Origin: Parageobacillus sp. KH3-4
GTDB taxonomy: Bacteria > Bacillota > Bacilli > Bacillales > Anoxybacillaceae
Reading direction: 5' to 3'
DNA length: 64,000 nt
Assembly: GCF_022846435.1 (NCBI RefSeq)
Contig: NZ_AP025627.1
Span: 2,700,001 to 2,764,000, forward strand
Position numbers and translations under genes: made by a program. The notes under the pieces are model-generated. The model saw only the letters and a program-made list of their open reading frames with translations, was not told the origin of the DNA and ran no database searches. Positions 56,901 through 64,000 of the stretch are shown piece after piece. Position 1 is the stretch's first letter, and every line of letters starts with the position of its first letter.

Positions 56901-57413
56901 GCGGCCGCCGCCCCCTAAGGCCGCTTTGATAATGATCGGATAGCCATATGTTTCGGCAAAATGGATGACTTCTTCTAAGCTATGTACCGGTCCGTCGCTT
57001 CCCGGAATAACAGGAATTCCTGCTAATTCTGCTTGATGCCGGGCCTTCACTTTATCACCAAACATATCTAAATGCTCTTCGTTCGGACCGATAAAGATAA
57101 TTCCTTCTTCCCTGCATCGCTTTGCAAATTGAATGTTTTCCGAAAGGAAGCCGTACCCCGGATGAATCGCATCAACCTCGTGGGTTTTGGCAATTTCAAT
57201 AATCCCTTCGATGTCTAAGTATGCTTCAATCGGTTTTTTTCCTTCACCAACTAAGTACGCTTCATCCGCTTTATAACGATGATAAGAACCAGTGTCTTCC
57301 TTTGAATAAATCGCTACGGTGCGAATGCCGAGCTCCGTGCAGGCGCGGAAGACACGAATCGCGATCTCTCCGCGGTTTGCAACAAGCACTTTATTAATTC
57401 GACGCGTTCTCAT
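53970..57413 (-). CDS. pycA: Pyruvate carboxylase
   Basis: 1147-residue biotin enzyme carboxylating pyruvate to oxaloacetate. Biotin carboxylase (about 1-455; KAALGGGGRGMRIV, EVNPRIQVEHTITE), carboxyltransferase (about 530-800; TTFRDAHQSLLATRVRT), allosteric linker, and C-terminal biotinyl domain with ITEAMKMET biotinylation motif (Lys about 1113). Replenishes TCA intermediates; likely acetyl-CoA activated. Single complete copy. Confidence 0.98.
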   Translation of the reverse strand: MRTRRINKVLVANRGEIAIRVFRACTELGIRTVAIYSKEDTGSYHRYKADEAYLVGEGKKPIEAYLDIEGIIEIAKTHEVDAIHPGYGFLSENIQFAKRCREEGIIFIGPNEEHLDMFGDKVKARHQAELAGIPVIPGSDGPVHSLEEVIHFAETYGYPIIIKAALGGGGRGMRIVRSKSEVKEAYERAKSEAKAAFGSDDVYVEKLIERPKHIEVQILGDYEGNIVHLYERDCSVQRRHQKVVEVAPSVSLSAELRQRICEAAVKLMKNVGYVNAGTVEFLVSGDDFYFIEVNPRIQVEHTITEMITGIDIVQSQILIADGYSLHSKEVGIPKQEDIRINGYAIQSRVTTEDPLNNFMPDTGKIMAYRSGGGFGVRLDAGNGFQGAVITPYYDSLLVKLSTWALTFEQAARKMLRNLREFRIRGIKTNIPFLENVVQHPKFLSGEYDTSFIDTTPELFVFPRRKDRGTKMLTYIGTVTVNGFPGIGKKKKPVFDKPRIPKVSHREPIPNGTKQILDEKGAEGLVQWIKEQNRVLLTDTTFRDAHQSLLATRVRTIDLVRIAEPTARLLPNLFSLEMWGGATFDVAYRFLKEDPWDRLLKLREKIPNILFQMLLRSANAVGYKNYPDNVIREFVEKSAQAGIDVFRIFDSLNWVKGMTVAIDAVRQTGKIAEAAVCYTGDILDPSRPKYNLDYYKTIAKELEQAGAHILAIKDMAGLLKPEAAYVLISALKETVDIPIHLHTHDTSGNGIYMYAKAIEAGVDIVDVAVSSMAGLTSQPSANTLYYALEGTKRAPEINIQGLEQLSRYWEDVRKFYQEFESGMNSPHTEVYMHEMPGGQYSNLQQQAKAVGLGDRWDEVKEMYRRVNDMFGDIVKVTPSSKVVGDMALYMVQNNLTEQDIFERGDTLDFPDSVVEFFEGYLGQPHGGFPKELQRIILKGREPITVRPGELLEPVDFRKLREELYHSLDREVTDFDVIAYALYPKVFLEYAETVKKYGDISVLDTPTFLYGMRLGEEIEVEIEKGKTLIVKLVSIGQPQADGTRVVYFELNGQPREVIVRDESIKSAVVERIKADRTNPNHIAATMPGTVVKVLVEKGEKVNKGDHLMITEAMKMETTVQAPFSGVVKDIYVKNGDAIQTGDLLIELTK

Positions 57414-57486
57414 CGTCTTTCCTCTCCTCCTTTCTAATAAAACTATAACGGTTTTTCTTTTTTGTAAATATGTTTTTGTAAAAAAG

Positions 57487-58692
57487 TCAGATCCTTTTTT
57501 GTAATTTTTCTACGACTTTCGCCTTTCTTTTATAACTTTCTTCGTATTTCGTAAACATCGATATGTTGACAAGCACTCCTAGGGAAGTCATAAATATCAT
57601 TAACGAAGAGCCTCCGTAACTAACAAGCGGCAATGGAACTCCGGTAATTGGAATGACCCCTGTTACACCGCCGACGTTAATAAACGTCTGAATGCCAATC
57701 ATGGCGGAAATGCCGATCGCAAGAAGGCTGCCAAACGCGTCATTGCATTTTCTCGCAATCCACAACCCTCGCAACACGATAAAAGCCAAAAGGCCTAATG
57801 TAAATATTACCCCAAAAAGCCCCAGCTCTTCGGCAATAATTGACATAATAAAATCAGTGTGCGACTCAGGTAAATAGCCGTATTTTTGAATGCTTTTTCC
57901 CAGCCCTAATCCTTTTATTCCTCCCAATCCAATAGCCAAATAGGAGTTAACGAGCTGAAAACCTTCGTCATTCGCGTATTTAAACGGATCCAAAAAGCTA
58001 TAAATCCGCGACATCCGCTCTTTCGAAAAAATATCATCTCCAAAAAAAGGAAAAATAATTGGGGATGCGAAAGCAAAAACAAGCATAAAAAATAGAAACT
58101 GTTTAAACAATAAACGAAGGCGCAATCCCGATGAAAAAATTAAACAAGCGGCGATCGCCAATACAATCATCGCTGTACCAAAATCTGGCTGAATAGCGAT
58201 TAAAAAACAAATGAACAACGTATAATAAATCGGAAACAAATTTCCTTTTGCAGGCTGTGCCAATCTTTTTTGTTTATTGGCAAACACCGCCGCTAAATAA
58301 ACGATTAATCCAAGTTTAACAAGCTCCGCTGGCTGTATGCTCCATGCTCCCACACGAAACCAGCTTGTTGCGTTATTTGCGGTATGCCCTAGAAAAGCGA
58401 CCGCTATTAACATGAGTGGTGACGCAAAAAAAATCGTTTTGACCAATTTTTCGGTCGCCCATATTTTATACGGGACAATCAGCGTAACGAAAAAACAAAT
58501 AAACGAGACGATCAGCCATAGCTTCTGCCGCTGATAAAAATAGTCGCTTGGCACTTCAAAGCGGATGACGGCAGAAATCATGCTTGAGCTATATACCATA
58601 ATCAACCCGAATAGCGAAAGCATCACAACCGCAATAATGAGCGGATAATCATAACATTTCATAATCTTTTTGATTAATTCCCTATCCATCAT
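57487..58692 (-). CDS. ftsW: SEDS peptidoglycan glycosyltransferase FtsW (YlaO)
   Basis: 401-residue, ten-helix SEDS polymerase for septal lipid II polymerisation with PbpB. Conserved blocks: IMVYSSSMISAV, ATSWFRVGAWSIQPAELVKLG, LAIQPDFGTAMIV with catalytic-region Asp, and PITGVPLPLVSYGGSSL. A paralogue of spoVE at 17958. Two adjacent ATGs; I used 58692, the second is at 58689. Between pycA and ylaN as in B. subtilis. Confidence 0.94.
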   Translation of the reverse strand: MMDRELIKKIMKCYDYPLIIAVVMLSLFGLIMVYSSSMISAVIRFEVPSDYFYQRQKLWLIVSFICFFVTLIVPYKIWATEKLVKTIFFASPLMLIAVAFLGHTANNATSWFRVGAWSIQPAELVKLGLIVYLAAVFANKQKRLAQPAKGNLFPIYYTLFICFLIAIQPDFGTAMIVLAIAACLIFSSGLRLRLLFKQFLFFMLVFAFASPIIFPFFGDDIFSKERMSRIYSFLDPFKYANDEGFQLVNSYLAIGLGGIKGLGLGKSIQKYGYLPESHTDFIMSIIAEELGLFGVIFTLGLLAFIVLRGLWIARKCNDAFGSLLAIGISAMIGIQTFINVGGVTGVIPITGVPLPLVSYGGSSLMIFMTSLGVLVNISMFTKYEESYKRKAKVVEKLQKRI

Positions 58693-58773
58693 TCCTCTTC
58701 CTTATTGCTAATATAGGTGTTAAATCATTAAAACAATTCGTAACAGAACGTTGTTTTCCTTCTTAAAAACAGA

Positions 58774-58813
58774 AAAACTCAAACGATTGCAGCTTTCAAC
58801 CGTTTGAGTTAAC
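58774..58813 (-). terminator. Terminator after ylaN
   Basis: AACTCAAACG and CGTTTGAGTT form a 10-bp stem (58776-58785, 58801-58810) followed on the minus strand by a T-rich tract. Confidence 0.8.
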
Positions 58814-58822
58814 ATTTATTTT

Positions 58823-59116
58823 TTATCGTACGCGCTTTTTTGTCACCGCTTCGTGGAGCGCCGAAAGCTCTCGCTCTAACCGGTCAAGCAGCGACTTACC
58901 TTTCTTCTCGTCCACAAGCCCGAGACGCACCGCAAAATCGATTTCCCGTGACAAACCAAACATTTGCGTATCAAGTACTTCTTCGTAAAGAGGACATTGC
59001 GGCATTGTTAAATTATCCATTTGCACTCGAATGAGCTTTACGATTTTATCAGCATCCGCTTGCAGAAGCGCGTACGCTTTTTCGCGATAGTTAATGGCAT
59101 CGCCTGACACATCCAT
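58823..59116 (-). CDS. ylaN: YlaN (UPF0358), Fur-linked iron-response protein
   Basis: 97-residue protein ([33 protein letters not shown]) of the UPF0358 family. Recent work in B. subtilis and S. aureus links YlaN to Fur-dependent iron regulation; recalled, not visible here. The start is ATG 59116, directly behind GGAGGG; GTG 59110 has better spacing and would give 95 residues. A longer frame runs to 59269 without support. Confidence 0.9.
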   Translation of the reverse strand: MDVSGDAINYREKAYALLQADADKIVKLIRVQMDNLTMPQCPLYEEVLDTQMFGLSREIDFAVRLGLVDEKKGKSLLDRLERELSALHEAVTKKRVR

Positions 59117-59333
59117 CCCTCCGTTCTCCCCTAATCCTTCTTTAAATCTTAACGTGAAATGCGCAATTTTGCAAGTTGAAACACTTGTCAACGCTATACG
59201 CTGCAAGCCATGTCGACTTAGGCGCTGTTTGTCAGCGTCGGCAGAACAAGAATCGCATCCATCTGACACATGACAAACTGTCCATTTATCATTATACTAA
59301 AAACAGCAGTTGCTGTAGAGGAGAGGATGGAAA

Positions 59334-59846
59334 ATGAGCGATATTATTCTTATAACAGGAAATGTAAAATTTACGATTACATTGGATCCAGGAGTATGGA
59401 TTTTTGATGACCGTAAAATCGATTTGAACACATATTTTTTGAAACCATCTCATGAACAACTTCAAAACGAGCAACAGGAAGAAGAAGGGGAAATCAAAAA
59501 ACTATCCGCTTTTTGGGATCGGGAAATTCAAGAGGGGGCCGTTTTCCCGCCGACATTGAAAACAGAAAAACGTTTTCTAAAAGAAAAAATTATTACAGGG
59601 ACATTCGCGATGCCGCTTGCTCCGTTTTTGCAAAACGCCGAACCGCTCCCGGATGCAAAAGAACTGACTATCGTCACCGAGCATAACGAAGTGACGATAC
59701 CGCTTGCACAAGCTTACGAAGCGATTCTCGGATTTTCTAAAGATGGAAAGCCGCTAAAGGAAGACGGGCCCGTTCATTTTTATTTTGGCGACGGTTCCAA
59801 CCGCGAAGCCCCGATTACTCATGTGCGCCGTTTCGTCGTCCATTAA
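59334..59846 (+). CDS. ylaL: YlaL-like protein
   Basis: 170-residue protein with a beta-rich core (DIILITGNVKFTITLDPGVWIFDDRKIDL), Glu-rich central region and C-terminal HFYFGDGSNREAPITHVRRF. It looks like YlaL by size and position beside ylaK; ylaM is missing between it and ylaN. Function unknown. GGAGAGGATGG before the ATG. Confidence 0.75.
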   Translation: MSDIILITGNVKFTITLDPGVWIFDDRKIDLNTYFLKPSHEQLQNEQQEEEGEIKKLSAFWDREIQEGAVFPPTLKTEKRFLKEKIITGTFAMPLAPFLQNAEPLPDAKELTIVTEHNEVTIPLAQAYEAILGFSKDGKPLKEDGPVHFYFGDGSNREAPITHVRRFVVH

Positions 59847-59847
59847 A

Positions 59848-59882
59848 GCTGGATGTCCCTAGATGGGACATCCAGCTTTTTT
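59848..59882. terminator. Bidirectional terminator between ylaL and ylaK
   Basis: A 13-bp stem, AGCTGGATGTCCC/GGGACATCCAGCT, with 5-base loop and T-run on the plus strand, at the 3' ends of two convergent genes. Confidence 0.88.
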
Positions 59883-61212
59883 ACAATAAATCTGCAGCGA
59901 GCTGCGCCAATGTCGAGCGCTCTCCTTTGACGAGGCGGACGTGCCCGGCGATTTTTTGATCTTTAAACTTTTCAACGACATACGTTAATCCGTTATTGTA
60001 CTCGTCCAAATACGGATGATCGATCTGTTCCGGATCTCCCATTAAAATGATTTTGCTTTTTTCTCCAACGCGCGTTAAAATCGTTTTCACTTCATGTTTC
60101 GTTAAATTTTGCGCCTCATCAATAATGATAAACTGCTCCGGCAGGCTGCGGCCGCGTATATACGTGAGCGCTTCGACTTCAATCGAGCTCATTCCTGCCA
60201 AAATCGCATCCAACTCCCCCGCTTTTTTTGTGTTGAACAAATATTCTAAATTATCGAAAATCGGCTGCATCCATGGGCGCAATTTTTCTTCTTTTTCTCC
60301 AGGCAAAAAACCGATATCTTTTCCCATCGGAACGATTGGCCTCGCCACGAGCAGCTTTTTATACGTACGTAAATCTTCCGTCTGCATCAGCCCCGCAGCC
60401 AGAGCAAGAAGCGTTTTCCCCGTTCCCGCTTTGCCAATCAAAGTCACAAGCGGGATATCATCGCGCATAAGCAGTTCAAACGCCATCGTCTGTTGCACGT
60501 TGCGCGGATGAATTCCCCATATATGTTCATGGTGAAACAAAAGTTTTTTCACTTTTTTTCCGCTATGATCGACAATACCAAGGGCAGAAGCCGAGCCTCC
60601 AAAAGCGTCTTTCATGATAATAAATTGATTTGGGTAAAACGGATGGTTAGCAATATCCGCTAAAACAAGCTCCCCTTTTTCATAAAACCGCTGCAAATGC
60701 TCCGTCCCTATGTACAGTTCAAGAAAGCCAGTATAAATATGGTCAACATCGACGACGCGGTCGCTTAAAAAGTCTTCTGCTTGCAGCCCGATCGCATCAG
60801 CCTTCACGCGGACAAGGGCATCCTTGCTTACTAAAATAACAGAACGTCCGTTTTCTTTTGCTTGTTCTTCCAGCGATAAGTTTTTGGCAACTGCTAAAAT
60901 GCGGTTATCGTTCGTTTTTTCCACAAAAATTTCTTGGAGCTGGTGAAAGGAGCGATGATTTAATTCGATGCGCAACACCCCGCCGTTTTCCAGCGGAATT
61001 TTTTCGTGCAGCTTTCCGCTTTCCCTAAGACGGTCGATCAGCTTGGATACTTGGCGCGCGTTTCTCCCCACTTCATCCATATATCTCTTTTTCGAATCCA
61101 CTTCTTCCAATACCACAGCTGGAATGACCACTTCATTGTCTTCAAACGAAAAGATGGAATACGGATCTTGCAATAGAACGTTTGTATCCAACACATATAT
61201 TTTTTTCCCCAA
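59881..61212 (-). CDS. ylaK: PIN-PhoH family ATPase YlaK
   Basis: 443-residue protein. An N-terminal PIN domain (about 1-135; VLDTNVLLQDP) probably cleaves RNA, and a C-terminal PhoH ATPase domain (about 225-440) has Walker A GKAGTGKTLLALA and Walker B IIIDEAQNLTKHE. TTG 61212 with GGGGG upstream gives the family start LGKKIYVLDTN; the frame to 61368 is not supported and runs into the divergent ylaJ promoter region. Role: RNA helicase/nuclease activity is known for PhoH2 proteins; here it is inferred. Confidence 0.92.
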   Translation of the reverse strand: MGKKIYVLDTNVLLQDPYSIFSFEDNEVVIPAVVLEEVDSKKRYMDEVGRNARQVSKLIDRLRESGKLHEKIPLENGGVLRIELNHRSFHQLQEIFVEKTNDNRILAVAKNLSLEEQAKENGRSVILVSKDALVRVKADAIGLQAEDFLSDRVVDVDHIYTGFLELYIGTEHLQRFYEKGELVLADIANHPFYPNQFIIMKDAFGGSASALGIVDHSGKKVKKLLFHHEHIWGIHPRNVQQTMAFELLMRDDIPLVTLIGKAGTGKTLLALAAGLMQTEDLRTYKKLLVARPIVPMGKDIGFLPGEKEEKLRPWMQPIFDNLEYLFNTKKAGELDAILAGMSSIEVEALTYIRGRSLPEQFIIIDEAQNLTKHEVKTILTRVGEKSKIILMGDPEQIDHPYLDEYNNGLTYVVEKFKDQKIAGHVRLVKGERSTLAQLAADLL

Positions 61213-61350
61213 ATTCCCACGCCCCCTATTTTTGCTTTTTACTTTGCTTATATTTGGACCGGGATTGTTGTTATATAGTATGAGGCAATGTATAAAGATA
61301 GAAGAATAATTGCAAAATAAAGCAAAAAACACAATAGAGGTGTAAACGGA

Positions 61351-61956
61351 ATGAACTGGAGCCGACATTTATTTATTGCGATATGCCTCGGTTTACTAAG
61401 CGGGTGCAACTTCGGAAATAACGAAGGCGCCCGCGATGCGGACCGCTCGCCTGTCCGTGTCAAAAATACGGCCGATGAAAAAACAGCCGACAAATCAGGG
61501 CAGGAAATCGCCCATCGTCTGGCGAGTTTAGCTAAGCGCGTGCCGAACGTAAACGACGCCACCGCCCTTGTTGTCGGAAAATATGCGATCGTTGGCATTG
61601 ACGTTGACGCAAATATAGATGCTTCTCGCGTCGGTACGATTAAATATTCCGTTGCGGAAACGTTGCAAAAAGATCCTTACGGGGCAAATGCCATCATCAT
61701 TGCTGACCCTGATTTATACACTCGATTAAAAAATATCGTCAACCAAGTCGACAACGGACGGCCCGTTCAAGCGTTGATGAACGAAATCGCCGATATCGTT
61801 GGACGCGTCATGCCGGAAGTTCCGAGCGATTTGTTTGAAACAACCCCACCGGAACCGACTGAACAAAATGATTCACAATTAAATCAGCGCGAAGAAAAAC
61901 AGCTTCATCACCGTCAAGAAAAACAGTCCAACGAATATTTAAATAAAAGTAAATAA
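61351..61956 (+). CDS. ylaJ: YhcN/YlaJ-family sporulation lipoprotein
   Basis: 201-residue lipoprotein: signal sequence with lipobox LLSGCN (Cys about 19), polar linker, YhcN/YlaJ domain (about 45-160; LASLAKRVPNVNDATALVVGKYAIVGIDVD) and a Gln/Glu-rich tail. Paralogues are forespore membrane proteins affecting germination. AGAGGTG precedes ATG 61351; a SigA-like TTGTTA-17-TATAAA lies upstream (about 61267-61295). Confidence 0.9.
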   Translation: MNWSRHLFIAICLGLLSGCNFGNNEGARDADRSPVRVKNTADEKTADKSGQEIAHRLASLAKRVPNVNDATALVVGKYAIVGIDVDANIDASRVGTIKYSVAETLQKDPYGANAIIIADPDLYTRLKNIVNQVDNGRPVQALMNEIADIVGRVMPEVPSDLFETTPPEPTEQNDSQLNQREEKQLHHRQEKQSNEYLNKSK

Positions 61957-61988
61957 GGAGCCTAGCCGTAGCGCTAAGCTCCTCTTTT
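61955..61988. terminator. Terminator between ylaJ and the flavin-fold gene
   Basis: AGGAGC and GCTCCT flank an inner CTAGC/CGCTAA pairing; CTTTT follows on the plus strand. It serves two convergent genes. Confidence 0.75.
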
Positions 61989-62442
61989 ACGCATTGCGCA
62001 AAGCCGTCATTACTTGATTGTCCAGTTTCGCCGCCGCTTGCGCATCGTACGTCTTTTCATATTTTGGTTCTTGTACGATTTTTGAACCGTAAAACATGAC
62101 GTCGCGCACTTCGCTAATGGCAACATCGACTAATGCCAATTTAAGCGGAACTCCTTCGATTTTCTCCACTTTAATATGCGCTTTCCCGCTGATCGAATAG
62201 ACTGATTCGTTAGCAATGATGTTCACAACAATAGACGGATTATTCCGAATGTTTTGCACAATACGAGAGCGGTTGTCAACGGCAAAATGAATGTGTTTTT
62301 CGCTAGGAGCATAAATCCATGAAATCGCGCTGACATTCGGGCCGCCCGTTTCATGGTCGATCGTCGCTATCGTCACAAATCGTTCGTTTTGCAAGGCTTG
62401 AAACAACGGTTCCGTTAATGCAGATTCCACTTTATTTGGCAT
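61987..62442 (-). CDS. Pyridoxamine 5'-phosphate oxidase-like (FMN-binding split-barrel) protein
   Basis: 151-residue protein (FVTIATIDHETGGPNVSAISWIYAPSEKHIHFAVDNRSRIVQNIRNNPSIVVNII) with the split-barrel fold that binds FMN or heme-type ligands. The substrate is unknown. The ATG at 62442 has GGAGGG seven bases upstream; the frame's extension to 62643 is unsupported. Confidence 0.85.
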   Translation of the reverse strand: MPNKVESALTEPLFQALQNERFVTIATIDHETGGPNVSAISWIYAPSEKHIHFAVDNRSRIVQNIRNNPSIVVNIIANESVYSISGKAHIKVEKIEGVPLKLALVDVAISEVRDVMFYGSKIVQEPKYEKTYDAQAAAKLDNQVMTALRNA

Positions 62443-62566
62443 TGCCATCCCTCCTAAAAAATCCTTTTCGTTTATCATACATTTTTTCTCAAAAACGGGA
62501 AAGTAAAAATGTTTCAGATTCATGATATAATAAAAATGAATTTGAAATAAAGCGACGAGGTGTACG

Positions 62567-62767
62567 ATGAGAGTCAAATGTGTTCTTTGCGACCGAATTG
62601 ACACGATCGACGATGAATCATTGCTTGCCAAACGACTGCGCAACCGTCCGATTCACACATACATGTGCGAGGAATGCTATCATCGGATCGCCGAAAGAAC
62701 GAAGGCGCGCCTAGCGACCGGAAAATTTCGCATATATCATTCGAAACTGCCAAACGATGAATGGTAA
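62567..62767 (+). CDS. ylaI: YlaI zinc-ribbon-like protein
   Basis: 66-residue protein with CxxC pairs (KCVLCDRI...YMCEECYHRI), likely a zinc ribbon, and basic tail RLATGKFRIYHS. Family DUF2197. GAGGTG before the ATG. Function unknown. Confidence 0.9.
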   Translation: MRVKCVLCDRIDTIDDESLLAKRLRNRPIHTYMCEECYHRIAERTKARLATGKFRIYHSKLPNDEW

Positions 62768-62768
62768 A

Positions 62769-62802
62769 AAACGCCGGGAAGTGATCCGCCCGGCGTTTTT
62801 CT
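62769..62802. terminator. Bidirectional terminator
   Basis: AACGCCGGG and CCCGGCGTT form a 9-bp GC-rich stem with A- and T-runs on the two sides, between ylaI and the convergent 94-residue gene. Confidence 0.9.
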
Positions 62803-63086
62803 TACAAAGGATAATTGCGGTATTTTTCAGGCGCTTCTTCAATTTGCTTCAGCACCGCCTCAATAAGCTCCGTTGGGAAACGCGCTGATTCTTCCTCGCC
62901 GTCTTTCTCGTACTCGACGATATACATTGCTTCTTTTTTTACTTTCACCTTTGTGACATTGAAATCGCGCTTTAATATTCCCATAAAAAAGGCGGCGGTT
63001 TCTTGCGCCGCCGCATCATCCGGACGCGCCTGCGCCACAACATAAATCGTTAGCCAATTATAAAGGGAATCTTGCAGCGATTTCAT
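62802..63086 (-). CDS. Conserved small acidic protein, unknown
   Basis: 94-residue protein (SLYNWLTIYVVAQARPDDAAAQETAAFFMGILKRDFNVTKVKV) with an alpha/beta pattern; I do not recognise its family. GGTGGG before the ATG. It is 12 bases from ylaH, so co-transcription with ylaH and typA is likely. Confidence 0.7.
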   Translation of the reverse strand: MKSLQDSLYNWLTIYVVAQARPDDAAAQETAAFFMGILKRDFNVTKVKVKKEAMYIVEYEKDGEEESARFPTELIEAVLKQIEEAPEKYRNYPL

Positions 63087-63098
63087 CGTCCCACCGCC

Positions 63099-63404
63099 TT
63101 ACTCATGCTTTTTCGATTGATATAAGCGAATTTTATAAACAATTAAAACGAGAGCCGCTACGACCAAACCTTCGGCGACAGGCAAAAATACCGCAAAAAA
63201 CGTTAAAATCGTGCAGCCTAACGCGAGCAACACATAGATGATAACGTTTTTCAATAGCGGTAGCTTTCTCGCAAAACCAAGACGGTAAACGACAGCGGAT
63301 AAAACGAATACGGTAATGTAAAGAAGCCACATTCCCCGTTCAGGATTTGTATGCACTTTGTATAGCGAAGCAAAAAAGGTAAGGCGCTCAATGACGTTCA
63401 CCAT
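63099..63404 (-). CDS. ylaH: YlaH-like membrane protein
   Basis: 101-residue protein with three hydrophobic segments ([58 protein letters not shown]). Matches YlaH by size, segments and position beside typA. GGGGGAAAA precedes the ATG. Function unknown. Confidence 0.9.
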   Translation of the reverse strand: MVNVIERLTFFASLYKVHTNPERGMWLLYITVFVLSAVVYRLGFARKLPLLKNVIIYVLLALGCTILTFFAVFLPVAEGLVVAALVLIVYKIRLYQSKKHE

Positions 63405-63413
63405 TTTTCCCCC

Positions 63414-64000
63414 TTATTTCGCCTGCTTAGCGGCTTTCTTTTTCTTTTCCATCTTTTCTCTCTCGCTTTTATTCAATATTTTTTTGCGCAGGCGAATCGA
63501 TTTTGGCGTTACTTCACAATATTCATCGTCATTTAAATATTCCAGCGCTTCTTCGAGCGTCAACAAACGCGGCTTTTTCATCGTAACGGTTTGCTCTTTT
63601 GTCGAGGAGCGGATGTTCGTCATATGCTTTTCCCTGCAAATATTGACGACTAAATCGTTTTCGCGGTTGTGCTCGCCGACAATCATCCCTTCGTACACTT
63701 CGGTTCCAGGCTCGACAAAAATGGTGCCGCGGTCTTCTAGCTGCATAATGCCATACGCAGTCGCTTTTCCCGTTTCCATGGAAATCAATACCCCTTGGCG
63801 GCGGCCGCCTATTTGTCCGCTTTGCGCCGGCGCGTAATGATCAAATGAATGGTTTAAAATTCCGTATCCGCGTGTCAATGACATAAACTCTGTCCGATAA
63901 CCGATTAAACCGCGCGAAGGCACCATGAAGACAAGGCGGACTTGTCCATTTTCGTTATGGGTCATATCCACTAGCTCGCCTTTGCGCATGCCGATCGATT
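63414..64000 (-). CDS. typA: GTP-binding ribosome-associated protein BipA/TypA, 5' part beyond window
   Basis: C-terminal 195 codons of the translational GTPase BipA/TypA, the ribosome-binding GTPase involved in low-temperature ribosome assembly and stress. The visible part has domain V and BipA-specific C-terminal domain blocks VPSRGLIGYRTEFMSLTRG, HSFDHYAPAQSG, GGRRQGVLISMETG and EALEYLNDDEYCEVTPKSIRLRKK, then a Lys-rich tail. The GTPase domain lies past position 64000. Confidence 0.95.
   Translation of the reverse strand, partial: SIGMRKGELVDMTHNENGQVRLVFMVPSRGLIGYRTEFMSLTRGYGILNHSFDHYAPAQSGQIGGRRQGVLISMETGKATAYGIMQLEDRGTIFVEPGTEVYEGMIVGEHNRENDLVVNICREKHMTNIRSSTKEQTVTMKKPRLLTLEEALEYLNDDEYCEVTPKSIRLRKKILNKSEREKMEKKKKAAKQAK

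Overview
The window is a contiguous piece of a Bacillaceae chromosome of moderate GC. Gene order follows the Bacillus subtilis region from typA/ylaH through pycA, the cta cluster, the ylb block, the dcw (division and cell wall) cluster and the spoIIG/sigG locus to ileS/lspA/rluD, read mostly on the minus strand here. The endospore genes (sigE, sigG, spoIIGA, spoVD, spoVE, gerR, ylbJ) and the ylb/ylm/yla set fix the group. Protein similarity recalled from memory and codon usage suggest a thermophilic relative such as Parageobacillus or Anoxybacillus; the species call is inference. No tRNA, rRNA, insertion sequence, prophage or CRISPR array was seen.

Layout, low to high coordinates: (1) 1-5020, rluD-type pseudouridine synthase (partial), lspA, ileS with an Ile T-box leader, divIVA. 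(2) 5096-8458, the ylm genes: ylmH, ylmG, sepF, ylmE, pgeF, ylmC. (3) 8549-11146, sigG, sigE and spoIIGA, the early sporulation sigma locus, with a Spo0A-type promoter that has the characteristic 22-bp spacer. (4) 11408-29013, the dcw cluster: ftsZ, ftsA, sbp, ylxX, ylxW, divIB, murB, spoVE, murD, mraY, a small MurF-N-like gene, murE, spoVD, pbpB, ftsL, rsmH. (5) 29340-45695, bshC, a DUF3397 gene, panE, gerR, an enoyl-CoA hydratase-family gene, rpmF, ylbN, tmcAL, ddcP, ylbK, ylbJ, coaD, rsmD and the rest of the ylb block. (6) 45993-53945, the caa3 oxidase cluster: DUF420 gene, ctaG-F-E-D-C-B and divergent ctaA. (7) 53970-64000, pycA, ftsW, ylaN, ylaL-like, phoH-type ylaK, ylaJ, a flavin-binding-fold gene, ylaI, ylaH and the 3' part of typA.

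The genes work together in three processes. Lipid II synthesis and septation are covered by MurE/MraY/MurD/MurB with PbpB, FtsL, DivIB, FtsA, FtsZ, SepF, DivIVA and FtsW. Sporulation adds SpoIIGA, SigE, SigG, SpoVD and SpoVE. Aerobic respiration is served by heme A synthesis (CtaA, CtaB) and the caa3 oxidase, and PycA supplies oxaloacetate.

Departures from the B. subtilis arrangement deserve attention. mraZ is absent upstream of rsmH and murG is absent between spoVE and murB. A 148-residue protein resembling an isolated MurF N-terminal domain is wedged, with overlapping ends, between murE and mraY. Both spoVD and sigG have a putative sporulation promoter whose -10 element lies in the 5' arm of an inverted repeat, with the 3' arm at or next to the translation start; this could silence read-through mRNA while leaving the sporulation transcript translatable. 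Other items are a four-hairpin structured region ending in a strong terminator at 40577-40757, a short coupled leader ORF before ylbJ, and divergent promoters with overlapping -35 boxes at 34812-34862.
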